Source of the DNA: an uncultured Lachnospiraceae bacterium
GTDB taxonomy: Bacteria > Bacillota > Clostridia > Lachnospirales > Lachnospiraceae
NCBI GenBank assembly: GCA_946405625.1
Contig: CAMJHQ010000002.1
Span: 1 to 64,000, forward strand
Reading direction: 5' to 3'
DNA: 64,000 nucleotides
Shown here one piece after another: positions 32,032 through 40,741 of this stretch (positions are counted from its first letter, which is position 1; the number at the start of each line of letters is the position of its first letter). The notes under the pieces were generated by a model. It saw only the letters and a list, made by a program, of their open reading frames with translations. It was not told where the DNA came from and searched no databases. Both the position numbers and the translations under genes were made by a program.

Positions 32032-32562
32032 ATGAATAACAGAGAAATAATAGAAGAAATATATAAATTATATGAGCAAAAAATGTTCTATATTGCTTTC
32101 AGTATTCTTAAGGATGAATCTGCCGCAGAAGACGCAGTTCAGGATGCATTTATAAAACTTATAAATAACATATCCCGCATAAAGAATCCTGATTCTGATA
32201 GAACAAAAGCATATATCATTACGACAATTAAAAACACCACTATCGATTTATACCGTAAGAGAAAGCGGGATCTGGAATTATTCGATGATAACTGCCTCGA
32301 TGATGTAACATATCACACAGATAATGGTTCTTCCGATATAGACATTAAGAATCTGATCATTCAAGAAGAATTAAACAAACTTCCTTATAAATATAAAGAA
32401 ATAATCCTCCTTCACATAGAGAAAAAATTGTCTGTACAGGATATAGCCAAAATCCAAGGAATAAGCTATAACGCTGCACGTAAACGATATGAACGCGGAA
32501 TCAAAGCTTTACGTAAAAATGTACTATCTGCGATAAACAGTCAAAAAACTAAGATTTTATAA
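32032..32562 (+). CDS. ECF-type RNA polymerase sigma factor
   Basis: 176 aa with sigma-2 (SILKDESAAEDAVQDAFIKL, AYIITTIKNTTIDLYRKRKR) and sigma-4 (PYKYKEIILLHIEKKLSVQD, NAARKRYERGIKALRKNV). ATG 32032 is the natural start; GGAG lies about 14 bases upstream, slightly far, and the frame is open 42 more codons. It is followed 15 bases later by a membrane protein with a DUF4179-like architecture, the usual partner of this sigma group. Unlike the pair at 26 kb there is no zf-HC2 domain. Confidence 0.88.
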   Translation: MNNREIIEEIYKLYEQKMFYIAFSILKDESAAEDAVQDAFIKLINNISRIKNPDSDRTKAYIITTIKNTTIDLYRKRKRDLELFDDNCLDDVTYHTDNGSSDIDIKNLIIQEELNKLPYKYKEIILLHIEKKLSVQDIAKIQGISYNAARKRYERGIKALRKNVLSAINSQKTKIL

Positions 32563-32577
32563 CAAAAGGGGACTGCT

Positions 32578-33855
32578 ATGAAAGAACCATTTATAGATAT
32601 TTCAATAAATGATTTCAATAGTATTGAAATACCGGAAAACCACATTTTTTCTGATAGATATGAAAAAGAAAAAAAGAGAATGATATCCTCTATATCTACA
32701 AAGAGACCTGCATCTACATCATTCAAAATCGTTGCTGCAGCAATAATTATCGTTATTCTTATTCCTGCCGGAGTTTATGCCGCAGGAAAATTCTTTGGTT
32801 TCTTTAGTGGTGCCTGGGGCGGTGCCGGAAGAGAAAGTCACGAAGAATATATTACTCCCGCAGAAAACCCGGATGATAAACCCATAAAGCATCCTGCTGT
32901 TGAATATACCGATGTTGATGAAGATCTTGCACATAAGACAGTTGGTGAAGTAATTGAAGAGCTGCCTTTTTCTGTTGATTTAAAAGGAACACAGCTTACT
33001 ATTACATCTATCGTAAAGGATAAGCTCGGTAATGCCGTTATAGAATACACTCTTGAACGTAAGGGAGGAATTCTCCCGGAGCAAGGTGAAATGGAAAAAG
33101 GACTTTTAAATTCGACATCTAACTATTCATTTTCTATAGGGTTTGGATTTGCTCATACGAGTGAAGGCTATGCTTACAAGGATGAAGTACGCAGCACCGA
33201 AGAAAAATGGTATTGTTATGATTACATTTTAAAAGATGATACAAGCTACTATTCTCATATTGATCACATGAAAGAATACTTAAACTCCTGGCTTAACTGC
33301 TCTTACGATGAAGTCAGAAACTATTATACAGAGCTCGGTATAGAATTTGGAGAAAAACAATATGAAGAGTTCCTCGATAATATAAACAACGAATTGGAAA
33401 TATATAATAATCCTCCTGATAAAGATGCTTTAGTGATTAGCTATACCATAATTAAAAAGCCAATGGAGGATGGGAAATACTATTTAAGAAGTGAATCCGA
33501 CGAGTATTACGAAGAGCATACTGTATCATTCCAATTAAGTGACAAAGCTCTTGATATCAAATCTTTCATATCGCAGAGTCAATCGGGATCATTAATCGAA
33601 ATATCTCCAATATCACTCAAACTATCCGGAACAGACGATGGATCACACGATATTATCATTTACTTCAATGATGGTACTGATTATATAGTTGAGAATGAAA
33701 AATACAATAATACCTATAACAGCCGCTATATGTACGATGGTAACGGCGATGGCGTAGAGGACATAAACACACTCCTATTAATGTTCAACAGGCTTGTCGA
33801 TATTGATAACATCGATTACATTACTGTTGATGACGAAATATACAGATTGCGGTAA
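32578..33855 (+). CDS. DUF4179-like membrane protein, putative anti-sigma partner
   Basis: 425 aa: short cytoplasmic N-terminus (1-48), one membrane segment (about 50-68, AAAIIIVILIPAGVYAAG), then a large extracytoplasmic region with DUF4179-like beta structure (VDLKGTQLTITSIVKDKLGN) and a C-terminal domain ending in an EF-hand-like DGNGDGVED loop. Proteins of this form follow ECF sigma genes in Clostridia and are thought to restrain them. AAAGGGG precedes the ATG. Ends at a strong bidirectional terminator. Confidence 0.75.
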   Translation: MKEPFIDISINDFNSIEIPENHIFSDRYEKEKKRMISSISTKRPASTSFKIVAAAIIIVILIPAGVYAAGKFFGFFSGAWGGAGRESHEEYITPAENPDDKPIKHPAVEYTDVDEDLAHKTVGEVIEELPFSVDLKGTQLTITSIVKDKLGNAVIEYTLERKGGILPEQGEMEKGLLNSTSNYSFSIGFGFAHTSEGYAYKDEVRSTEEKWYCYDYILKDDTSYYSHIDHMKEYLNSWLNCSYDEVRNYYTELGIEFGEKQYEEFLDNINNELEIYNNPPDKDALVISYTIIKKPMEDGKYYLRSESDEYYEEHTVSFQLSDKALDIKSFISQSQSGSLIEISPISLKLSGTDDGSHDIIIYFNDGTDYIVENEKYNNTYNSRYMYDGNGDGVEDINTLLLMFNRLVDIDNIDYITVDDEIYRLR

Positions 33856-33934
33856 ATCCAAATCTGAACTCGATTTTGATTAGTTCCAAACTTGTTTACT
33901 GGTATATAATGTAAATATCGATTATATAGCACTT

Positions 33935-33999
33935 AAAACCCGTTTTATCCAGCGGAAAAGCTTACCTTTTTGCTTTTGTTGCTGAATAAAACGGGTTTT
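33935..33999. terminator. Bidirectional terminator after the ECF/DUF4179 operon
   Basis: AAAACCCGTTTTAT (33935-33948) and ATAAAACGGGTTTT (33986-33999) are exact inverses. The gene on the other strand (34096-34845) ends about 100 bases away. Confidence 0.8.
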
Positions 34000-34095
34000 A
34001 ATTCAATAATCGTATAAAGTTCTCTTCTTGCCACAGCATCAAGGACTGAATCATCAAACCTTCTCTGCCTGCAAATTTACAACATCTTTAAGCAT

Positions 34096-34845
34096 TTAAC
34101 TACGGTATAAAAAATATATAGCATACAGTCCAACAATTATTAAAATGCTACTCAAATACCATATCTTACTCATGGTACCTTCTTTCTTCATTCCCCGTGC
34201 ATAATACTCTCTATATATCGAAGCCTTTCGGAGTCTTTCCACATCTTTCTGCATCTGATGATTCCAATTTTCATCATACTCTTCAACCAATTCAGCTTCG
34301 ACTTTTTTATGATCATCAAGAACAACACTTATATTATATAGCTTATCTTTTAAGAAGCGTTCTTCTTGTTTAAACGTTACTATATCACTATTCCTTATCT
34401 CATCCGAAAATGTTTCATTCATTATATGATAGTTTCTAACATTGATAATAAGACTTCTGATATATGCTGGGAGAATAAAAAATAGTATTATAAGCGCTAT
34501 AGCAGGAAGAAGTGTTTTGATAATCATATATATAAACAACACCACTATTCCAACCTTAGTATGTTCACAAATTTTAACGAAACACAATGGACATAAAAAT
34601 ATAACCAACCATATGATTGAAACTTTAATATCAAGTATAATTGAATTCTTCAGATCCTTCTTTCGCGACTCTAATCCTACAAGTTGATCCTGATACATCT
34701 TCTCAACCTGCTTAATCTGAAGTATCAAGCTGTTACACACGTCACGATATCCACCATCAGGTTTCTCTGTTTTGTTATAGTCTAAAAACGTAAAACCTGA
34801 TTCTTCGATTTCCTGATCTATCATGTCATCTGTATTAAATCCCAT
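34096..34845 (-). CDS. Membrane protein of unknown function (paralog of 61483-62238)
   Basis: 249 aa. N-terminal acidic region (D-D-M-I-D-Q-E-I-E-E), a DVCNSLILQIKQVEKMYQDQ helix, two hydrophobic hairpins (about 75-140), a coiled coil beginning NYHIMNETFSDE and FKQEERFLKDKLY, and a C-terminal membrane segment (about 228-246). A clear paralog lies at 61483-62238 with the same order and near-identical motifs. No family recognised. It sits just downstream of the relaxase gene on the same strand. Confidence 0.75.
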   Translation of the reverse strand: MGFNTDDMIDQEIEESGFTFLDYNKTEKPDGGYRDVCNSLILQIKQVEKMYQDQLVGLESRKKDLKNSIILDIKVSIIWLVIFLCPLCFVKICEHTKVGIVVLFIYMIIKTLLPAIALIILFFILPAYIRSLIINVRNYHIMNETFSDEIRNSDIVTFKQEERFLKDKLYNISVVLDDHKKVEAELVEEYDENWNHQMQKDVERLRKASIYREYYARGMKKEGTMSKIWYLSSILIIVGLYAIYFLYRS

Positions 34846-34924
34846 GCAATCTCAACCTCATAAGTTTTACAAGCACCTATTGATATTTTATCACTATGTT
34901 AATTTCAATTCCACAAATAGCCTT

Positions 34925-36556
34925 TTACAGGCTATATTCTCTTTCTCGAATTGTATTATGGTTTATTCTTTTAGGACTTACTGCTTCTTTAAGGGTTATA
35001 CCGTAATGGTGACCTGCATATATCAGAGACATCTCTTCATCTATCTCCATATCACTCTCAAGGCATTCCTTTGCATATGCTTTCATAAATGTCCATATCT
35101 CCAGTTTTCTACCATCAGGGTCCTGAATATATAATGTATCTTTTTCTATGCATCCATATATTTCACGGTTCATATAATTATATTCATAAGCCCGCAAACG
35201 CTCCCATTTAGCGATTTCAGGTATCTTGCTGCGTAAATACTCAAGTGTATCATTCTTTCGCTCTAATTCGTCTTCTAAAGCTGTCTTATCATCCATCAAA
35301 GCTTCAATCTGATCCTCCGCTTGAATCAATTCTTCTCTTGTGGAATGATAAAGACTATTAAGTGAGCGATATTCATCCTTTTCCACAGCATCACTTTTCA
35401 GCTTATCCATTATCATCTTGAATAAATCCATTATTCTGTCAATCAGATCACGCAAAATCTGAATCATATTCTTGTCCCGGATAAAAGTATCATAATCTTC
35501 CTTACTTATCTCTACTGTCGCCGGTCTTGTCTCTTTTTTTGTTATAGGATTATGACGAGCTTCATGTTCTTCAATTATCTCCATCTTATAAGGCTGTCTG
35601 TTTTTGATCTCTTTATTGACAGCTTCAATCATATCTATCAATCTTTTCGCATCTTTCTTCTCTTCAACATCTACCTGTAGTGCATTAATTTCGGTTCTGG
35701 CTGTTAGTATATCTGCTTCAAGTTCGTTAATATTCTGTTCCAGTGTATTTAACTCATCCGTTTTGAAAACTATAATATTATCTATGTTTTCAAGATTAGT
35801 CTTTTTCTCATTCACATCAGATTCCAACGTATCGCATTTCCGCTTTAATTCTGCAACTTCATTTTCAGCCTGTTCCTTTTCTGTAATAGCCTTCTCCGTA
35901 TCCTTTTTAGCCTTATATATTTCTGTATGCAGATGCTCTGTTTCAGTCTGAGGGTGTTCTATAACCACACCATAGTAATTACATATCTCTTCCAAAGCTT
36001 TATTTTCAGCTTTTTCCCACTGCATCTGAGCCGTATTATTTGAACCATGTGTATAGAATCCCATCTCATTCAATGCTTTGACAAGTCCGGTCTGTGTTTC
36101 CATACCTTTCTTATATCCATGAGCTACCGGAATATAATCAATGTGGACATGAGGCTCACCTTCTTCATCTGCATGATAGTATGCACCTATCATTTCAAGA
36201 TTCGGATTTCTCTTACCCCATCCATTCACAAATTCTCTCATGATCCTTTTATTGGTCTGTATGTCTCCGCCTTTATAGACACCTATGATCATTTCATAAC
36301 ATTCATGCTTCTTTGCATCTTTCCGGATATCAGCAAGATAATTCTTGATCATCCGGTCTGATCGTTTCTGTCTTGAATTATATTCTTCAACATATTTATC
36401 AAATATCCTATGGTATGCATGAGCGATAGTTTCATCCTTCCATATCTCATGTTCACCACCCGGATCAATATGAAGCTGCTTTGATGTAACTTTCTTGTTT
36501 CTTATGTTGTGTTGTCTGCGGACAGCCGATCCGTTATGTGTGCTTATTGTTGCCAT
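34925..36556 (-). CDS. MobV/Pre-type plasmid relaxase
   Basis: 543 aa. The N-terminal third is a Mob/Pre domain with the metal-binding EPHVHIDYIPV (HxHxD) motif and an N-terminal HNxR element (QHNIRNKKV). Residues about 205-310 and 380-440 are long coiled coils. It nicks oriT and pilots DNA during mobilisation by a helper conjugation system. AAAGGAGG precedes the ATG. Upstream are oriT-like hairpins and the replication initiator gene, so this is a plasmid or mobilisable-element backbone. No type IV secretion genes are present. Confidence 0.9.
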   Translation of the reverse strand: MATISTHNGSAVRRQHNIRNKKVTSKQLHIDPGGEHEIWKDETIAHAYHRIFDKYVEEYNSRQKRSDRMIKNYLADIRKDAKKHECYEMIIGVYKGGDIQTNKRIMREFVNGWGKRNPNLEMIGAYYHADEEGEPHVHIDYIPVAHGYKKGMETQTGLVKALNEMGFYTHGSNNTAQMQWEKAENKALEEICNYYGVVIEHPQTETEHLHTEIYKAKKDTEKAITEKEQAENEVAELKRKCDTLESDVNEKKTNLENIDNIIVFKTDELNTLEQNINELEADILTARTEINALQVDVEEKKDAKRLIDMIEAVNKEIKNRQPYKMEIIEEHEARHNPITKKETRPATVEISKEDYDTFIRDKNMIQILRDLIDRIMDLFKMIMDKLKSDAVEKDEYRSLNSLYHSTREELIQAEDQIEALMDDKTALEDELERKNDTLEYLRSKIPEIAKWERLRAYEYNYMNREIYGCIEKDTLYIQDPDGRKLEIWTFMKAYAKECLESDMEIDEEMSLIYAGHHYGITLKEAVSPKRINHNTIREREYSL

Positions 36557-36597
36557 AGGAATCCCTCCTTTCTTCGTTATGTGTATCTTTGTAGCTG

Positions 36598-36688
36598 ACT
36601 ACTTCGTCGGAAGTAGTAACCCAATACCACTTCTGACACTGCGTATCAGAAGTATTGGGCTCTCCGAGGGGCAGGGGCATGCACCCCT
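36598..36688. other. Putative oriT region (three hairpins)
   Basis: Between the relaxase and initiator genes: a perfect hairpin ACTACTTC-GTCG-GAAGTAGT (36598-36617), a long imperfect one (CCCAATAC...TCAGAAGTATTGGG, 36620-36659), and AGGGG/CCCCT (36667-36688). Relaxase oriT sites are commonly such inverted repeats directly 5' of the mob gene. The nick site is not identified. Confidence 0.55.
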
Positions 36689-36725
36689 ACAACTCTGCCT
36701 TGCTACGCAAGTCACGTCGGATCAT

Positions 36726-37721
36726 CTATGCAACGATGTCGGAACGAGGTACCTGAGCGAGATATAATCGCTCGATTAACCTCAGTTCCTCATGCTGTTC
36801 CGATACGTGTACCGCATCCGACGTGTTACCGGATTGATCAATCGCTCCACCAAAAGAGGTCATCTCATACTCATCCCGTATCGCCTTTATGATCCATCCG
36901 GTCACATTGCTTATGCGTGACTTCTGGGCTTTAAGCAGATTCACAGCAGCCTTACATTTCCTGACATCATTACCGGCAACCTTAAGAATAGCTCTTACAC
37001 CCTTCTCATCTACACCGAGTGGTCCTAAGAGATTTCTCACAACAACAAAATCCTCATCAACATCTTCTTCAACCAACTTCTCCTCTGTTGTTGTTGATAT
37101 GATCTCCGGATAAGTCTCACTCTGATTATTATTATTCATATCAGTCTTATTTATATAATTATTGATTGGGTCTGTTTCTCCGACTTCCACAGGTCGGTTA
37201 TCCATACTTCTTGAAGTCGGTTTTTCCGACTTCTGGAAGTATGAGTTACTGACTTCAGCAAGTCTGCTTTCCGTACTTCTTAAAGTCGATATCTCCTGCT
37301 CTTCTGAATGTGAATCATTAAGATCTGGATCATTCTCATCCATCTCATCATCCTGGATTACAAAATTCTTCACATAGATAATGTCCGGCTTTCCCAGACC
37401 TCTTCTTATCTTTTCTATCAATCCTATCCCCTTCTGACCATTCAGCTCAGAAAGGATCTTTATAGCCTTTTCCTTACAACAACAAAGATCCTCCATTATC
37501 TGCTCTACTGTATAAATGATGTATACTCGATTCACTTCATCTATCCATCCATTCTTTATAGAAAGCTGCATACGGTCCAGCATAAGGCCGTAAAGCATCT
37601 TTGCATCACTTGATATACCGGAAAATCTCTTGTCCTTGATCAGAAGCTTCGGAATACGGTAGAACGTAAACTGCTCTGCTTCATGCCCATAATAAAAATC
37701 AAATTTCATTAATCCACCCAT
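36726..37721 (-). CDS. repA: Replication initiator protein A (RepA_N family)
   Basis: 331 aa. The N-terminal 125 residues match RepA_N initiators (FTFYRIPKLLIKD, AKMLYGLMLDRMQLSIKN, VYIIYTVEQIMEDL, KGIGLIEKIRRGLGKPDIIYV), a winged-helix DNA-binding unit. A low-complexity middle (about 130-200) is encoded by the iterons at 37178-37292. The C-terminal domain contains KSRISNVTGWIIKAI, as in this family. The product starts theta replication of plasmids and of some integrated elements. GGAAGGAGG lies before the start. Confidence 0.9.
   Translation of the reverse strand: MGGLMKFDFYYGHEAEQFTFYRIPKLLIKDKRFSGISSDAKMLYGLMLDRMQLSIKNGWIDEVNRVYIIYTVEQIMEDLCCCKEKAIKILSELNGQKGIGLIEKIRRGLGKPDIIYVKNFVIQDDEMDENDPDLNDSHSEEQEISTLRSTESRLAEVSNSYFQKSEKPTSRSMDNRPVEVGETDPINNYINKTDMNNNNQSETYPEIISTTTEEKLVEEDVDEDFVVVRNLLGPLGVDEKGVRAILKVAGNDVRKCKAAVNLLKAQKSRISNVTGWIIKAIRDEYEMTSFGGAIDQSGNTSDAVHVSEQHEELRLIERLYLAQVPRSDIVA
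37178..37292. repeat. Five 23-bp iterons inside repA (candidate replication origin)
   Basis: The word ACTTC recurs at 37183, 37206, 37229, 37252 and 37275, exactly every 23 bases. Each unit has the form tcCgnACTTCtngAAGTCgg with an internal dyad. A period of 23 shifts the reading frame at every copy, so the repeat is kept at DNA level. RepA_N plasmids are known to carry the origin inside the rep gene. Confidence 0.82.
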
Positions 37722-37917
37722 ACTGCCTCCTTCCGACAGTGAGTCGATAAATATTTCGTATACTAATTTGTATACTAATTTGTATCGGAAAAAGTCGTTT
37801 TGAGACGAATTTTCACGAATTCTATTACTGATTTTTTCTTGAAAAAAGTGGTGATAAATACCTTGAAATGAGTTCTGAAAAGTCCTGAAATCGCCTAAAA
37901 ATAAAGGGATTTGACGT

Positions 37918-37947
37918 AAAAAGACCTCGGTAGTTTTACCGAGGTCT
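37918..37947 (-). terminator. Terminator of tRNA-Gln
   Basis: AGACCTCGGTA and TACCGAGGTCT pair exactly (37922-37932 with 37937-37947), with five T after it on the minus strand. It lies directly 3' of tRNA-Gln. Confidence 0.88.
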
Positions 37948-37952
37948 CAGAC

Positions 37953-38023
37953 TGGGGTACTAGGATTCGAACCTAGAAAATGACGGAGTCAGAGTCCGTT
38001 GCCTTACCATTTGGCGATACCCC
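37953..38023 (-). tRNA. tRNA-Gln (CTG)
   Basis: 71 nt cloverleaf: acceptor GGGGTAT with GTACCCC, D arm with AAATGGTA loop, anticodon arm ACGGA-CTCTGAC-TCCGT giving anticodon CTG, T arm CTAGG-TTCGAAT-CCTAG. The 3' CCA is not encoded. It borders the plasmid-type backbone, but no attL/attR duplication of its 3' end was found. Confidence 0.93.
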
Positions 38024-38176
38024 AATATTCAGTTTGTCGCTTTTCACAGCGCAAACTGAATTATATTATATTGATTTATAAAATGCAAGCACTTTTTTAT
38101 CTTTTTTTCAAGTAAAGCCTCACATGCCTAAAGTCGCGAGTGTGCTAAGGCAATTTATCAAAATCACATATTCCTG

Positions 38177-38872
38177 CTACTGAGGAGGCATGTTGTACGG
38201 ATCATAGCCCTGTTGCTGGCCATAACCCTGTTGTGGCTGACCATAGCCCTGCTGCGGCTGGCCGTAGCCTTGCTGTGGCTGACCATAGCCCTGAGCCTGA
38301 CCGTAGCCTTGCTGTGGCTGACCATAGCCCTGAGCCTGGCCATAGCCCTGCTGTGGCTGACCATAGCCCTGAGCCTGGCCGTAGCCCTGCTGTGGCTGAC
38401 CATAGCCTTGTGGCTGGCCATATCCGAATGTCTGCTGCGGTACGCCATATGCAGGTGCAGTTTTACCTTTCATCACGATCTTCATTATCGCTCCACCCAA
38501 CACAACCAGGCATCCGATAACAAGCAGAACCGGTCCGATACCTCTTGTTACCATATCCGAATAAGAACCAAGTTCAGAATCCATGTTTGACTCAGTATAA
38601 GCATATAACAAAAGACTGAGAACCGACATGATCAATACAACTACAGGCTTTTGCAGAAAAATGAATATAATTGCCACTATCATGAATATAATAACAAAAA
38701 TACCATCTGCAACGGACGATTGTCCTAACATGGAATTATATACATAATTAAATGTGTACATTCCCATAATAGTATAAAACGGTAAAAACAAAGATATTAA
38801 TGTTAATACCACCCCACCAAGCATCACCAGATTTGCCGGCTCCGAATAATTAAACGGTGTCTTTTGCTTCAT
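38177..38872 (-). CDS. Membrane protein with C-terminal GYGQPQ repeats
   Basis: 231 aa. Four membrane segments (about 15-35, 60-75, 80-95, 110-135) are followed by a Gly/Tyr/Gln-rich tail of repeated GYGQPQ and GYGQAQ units ending in PYNMPPQ. The repeat-rich tail (38187-38440) is encoded by tandem 21- and 42-bp DNA repeats. Such tails occur in prokaryotic membrane proteins of unknown role and could self-associate. ATG 38872 has GGGAGG upstream. Confidence 0.8.
   Translation of the reverse strand: MKQKTPFNYSEPANLVMLGGVVLTLISLFLPFYTIMGMYTFNYVYNSMLGQSSVADGIFVIIFMIVAIIFIFLQKPVVVLIMSVLSLLLYAYTESNMDSELGSYSDMVTRGIGPVLLVIGCLVVLGGAIMKIVMKGKTAPAYGVPQQTFGYGQPQGYGQPQQGYGQAQGYGQPQQGYGQAQGYGQPQQGYGQAQGYGQPQQGYGQPQQGYGQPQQGYGQQQGYDPYNMPPQ
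38187..38440. repeat. Tandem repeats encoding the GYGQPQ tail
   Basis: Copies of a 21-bp unit (CTGACCATAGCCCTG-type, alternating PQQ and AQ versions) repeated about ten times on the plus strand. Copy number probably varies between strains. Confidence 0.8.
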
Positions 38873-38927
38873 CAAATATACCTCCCATTAAAACCCCTTA
38901 AAGTAGAACTGTCTCTACTTATAATAT

Positions 38928-38958
38928 AAAAAACTGCAGGTGCATGACAGCACCTGCA
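38928..38958 (-). terminator. Terminator of the sodium symporter gene
   Basis: GCAGGTGC and GCACCTGC pair around a 6-base loop, followed on the minus strand by six T. Confidence 0.85.
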
Positions 38959-38979
38959 ATCATTATACTTTATTATAGA

Positions 38980-40533
38980 TTACTCTTCAAGACTCTGTGT
39001 CTTATGCACGACAACAGTTTCATCATAACATGTGAAAATATCATCGATTTTTTCTTTATTTGGCTTCGGAGTTATAGCACTCACGATAGGAACAACTATA
39101 AGTCCGGCAATCATTGTTGCAGCACCTGCGTTGATAGGTGACTTAATGATCGGAACAAACATGTTGGTAACTGTAAATGCAACACCGATGATGTAGCTTG
39201 CCCATACGGCTGCCTTTGTAATATTCTTGCTGTAAAGTCCGTACATAAACGGAGCAAGGAAAGAACCTGCAAGAGCTCCCCATGAATAACCCATGAGCTG
39301 AGCGATAAATGTCGGTGGGTTAAATGCTATTACTACGGATATCGCTATGAAACACATAACGAAAAGCTGCATGAGTCTGAGCTGTGTTTTTTCTTTCATA
39401 TCCTTCTTCATTACCGGCTTGATAACATCAAGTGTAAGTGTTGAACTTGATGTAAGAACCAGTGAAGAGAGAGTTGACATAGAAGCTGAGAAAACAAGCA
39501 CTACCACTATACCGATCAGGATATCCGGAAGCGTTGAAAGCATAGAAGGTACGATGCTGTCGTAAGCAATTTTGATCGAACCGTCCGGCTGAACAACCTG
39601 AACACCCGGTGCATCAGCAAAGAGACGTCCGAAACCTCCGAGGAAGTAGCATCCACCCGCAATTACTATTGCAAAAAATGTAGAAACAACGGTTCCTGTT
39701 TTAACAGCTTTTTCATCCTTGATGGCATAGAACTTCTGAACCATCTGAGGAAGTCCCCATGTTCCGAGAGATGTAAGGATAACTACTCCCAGAAGGCTAA
39801 TTGGGTCCGGTCCGAAGAAGCTTGCGAAAAGTCCCTGGCTGTCAGCGAGAGCTGCCGTTGTTACCGAAGCATCTGCAGGAATAGTCGAAAGTTCCTTAAC
39901 TGCATTGAGGAATCCGCCCTGTCCGGCAAGAACAGAACCGATAACTGCACAGATACCGATTAGCATGATGATACCCTGAATGAAATCATTCAGTGCAGTT
40001 GCCATATATCCTCCGATTACTACGTATGCACCTGTGAGAAGCGCCATAACAATTACACATATACGATAATCCACATTAAAGGCCATTCCGAAAAGACGTG
40101 ACAGACCATTGTATACACCTGCTGTATATGGAACCAGGAATATAAATGCTATAACAGAACCAACTACGCGAAGAGCCTTTGAATCATATCTCTTTCCAAA
40201 ATATTCAGGCATTGTCTTCGCATCAAGCTTCTGTGTCATAACTCTTGTTCTTCTACCGAGAACAAGCCATGCAAGAAGACTTCCTATAAATGCATTTCCA
40301 AGTCCGATCCATGTTGATGCAAGTCCGAATTTCCAACCGAACTGTCCGGCGTATCCGATAAATACAACCGATGAAAAGTACGATGTTCCGAATGCGAATG
40401 CGGAAATCCACGGACCAACCGTCCTTCCTCCAAGTACATAATCGTTGACATTCTTTGCTTTATTTCTGGAGTAGAAACCTACACCCAGCATTACACCAAA
40501 GAATACAACAAGCATGATAATCTTGATGACCAT
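38980..40533 (-). CDS. Sodium:solute symporter (SSS family)
   Basis: 517 aa, about 13 membrane segments. SSS features: an N-terminal YVLGGRTVGPW segment, AFGTSYFSSVVFIGYAG, and a long GYMATALNDFIQGIIM helix, the conserved sodium-site region. Members bring in proline, pantothenate or other organic substrates; the specificity cannot be read here. Monocistronic with its own terminator. Confidence 0.88.
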   Translation of the reverse strand: MVIKIIMLVVFFGVMLGVGFYSRNKAKNVNDYVLGGRTVGPWISAFAFGTSYFSSVVFIGYAGQFGWKFGLASTWIGLGNAFIGSLLAWLVLGRRTRVMTQKLDAKTMPEYFGKRYDSKALRVVGSVIAFIFLVPYTAGVYNGLSRLFGMAFNVDYRICVIVMALLTGAYVVIGGYMATALNDFIQGIIMLIGICAVIGSVLAGQGGFLNAVKELSTIPADASVTTAALADSQGLFASFFGPDPISLLGVVILTSLGTWGLPQMVQKFYAIKDEKAVKTGTVVSTFFAIVIAGGCYFLGGFGRLFADAPGVQVVQPDGSIKIAYDSIVPSMLSTLPDILIGIVVVLVFSASMSTLSSLVLTSSSTLTLDVIKPVMKKDMKEKTQLRLMQLFVMCFIAISVVIAFNPPTFIAQLMGYSWGALAGSFLAPFMYGLYSKNITKAAVWASYIIGVAFTVTNMFVPIIKSPINAGAATMIAGLIVVPIVSAITPKPNKEKIDDIFTCYDETVVVHKTQSLEE

Positions 40534-40633
40534 TGTGTTTTCTCCTTTAAAACGTTAATACTTTAGCGCTTTATCGCACTGAATTGTATTATGCACTATT
40601 CTCACTCTAATGTCAACCTAAAAACATATTAAA

Positions 40634-40671
40634 AGCCGCCTTTTCAATGACAAATATCATGAAACGGCGGC
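40634..40671 (-). terminator. Terminator of the YhaM gene
   Basis: GCCGCC and GGCGGC pair, with partial pairing of the inner part (TTCA..TGAA); TTTT follows on the minus strand. Confidence 0.6.
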
Positions 40672-40741
40672 ATAAATCTGAACGGATTAAATCAACACAA
40701 CCTTAATCCATATCTGAAGTTTTATATGTACTTTATAAATC

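Noticed and set aside
37178-37292. CRISPR array, from the regular 23-bp period
   Set aside because: Units are contiguous without spacers and lie in the repA coding sequence; they fit Rep iterons.
37953-38023. tRNA-Gln 3' end as a proven attachment site
   Set aside because: No second copy of its 3' sequence was seen in the window, and no integrase gene is present.
38164-38590. CRISPR-like repeats near 38.2-38.4 kb
   Set aside because: The repeats are in-frame tandem codons for the GYGQPQ tail with no spacers.
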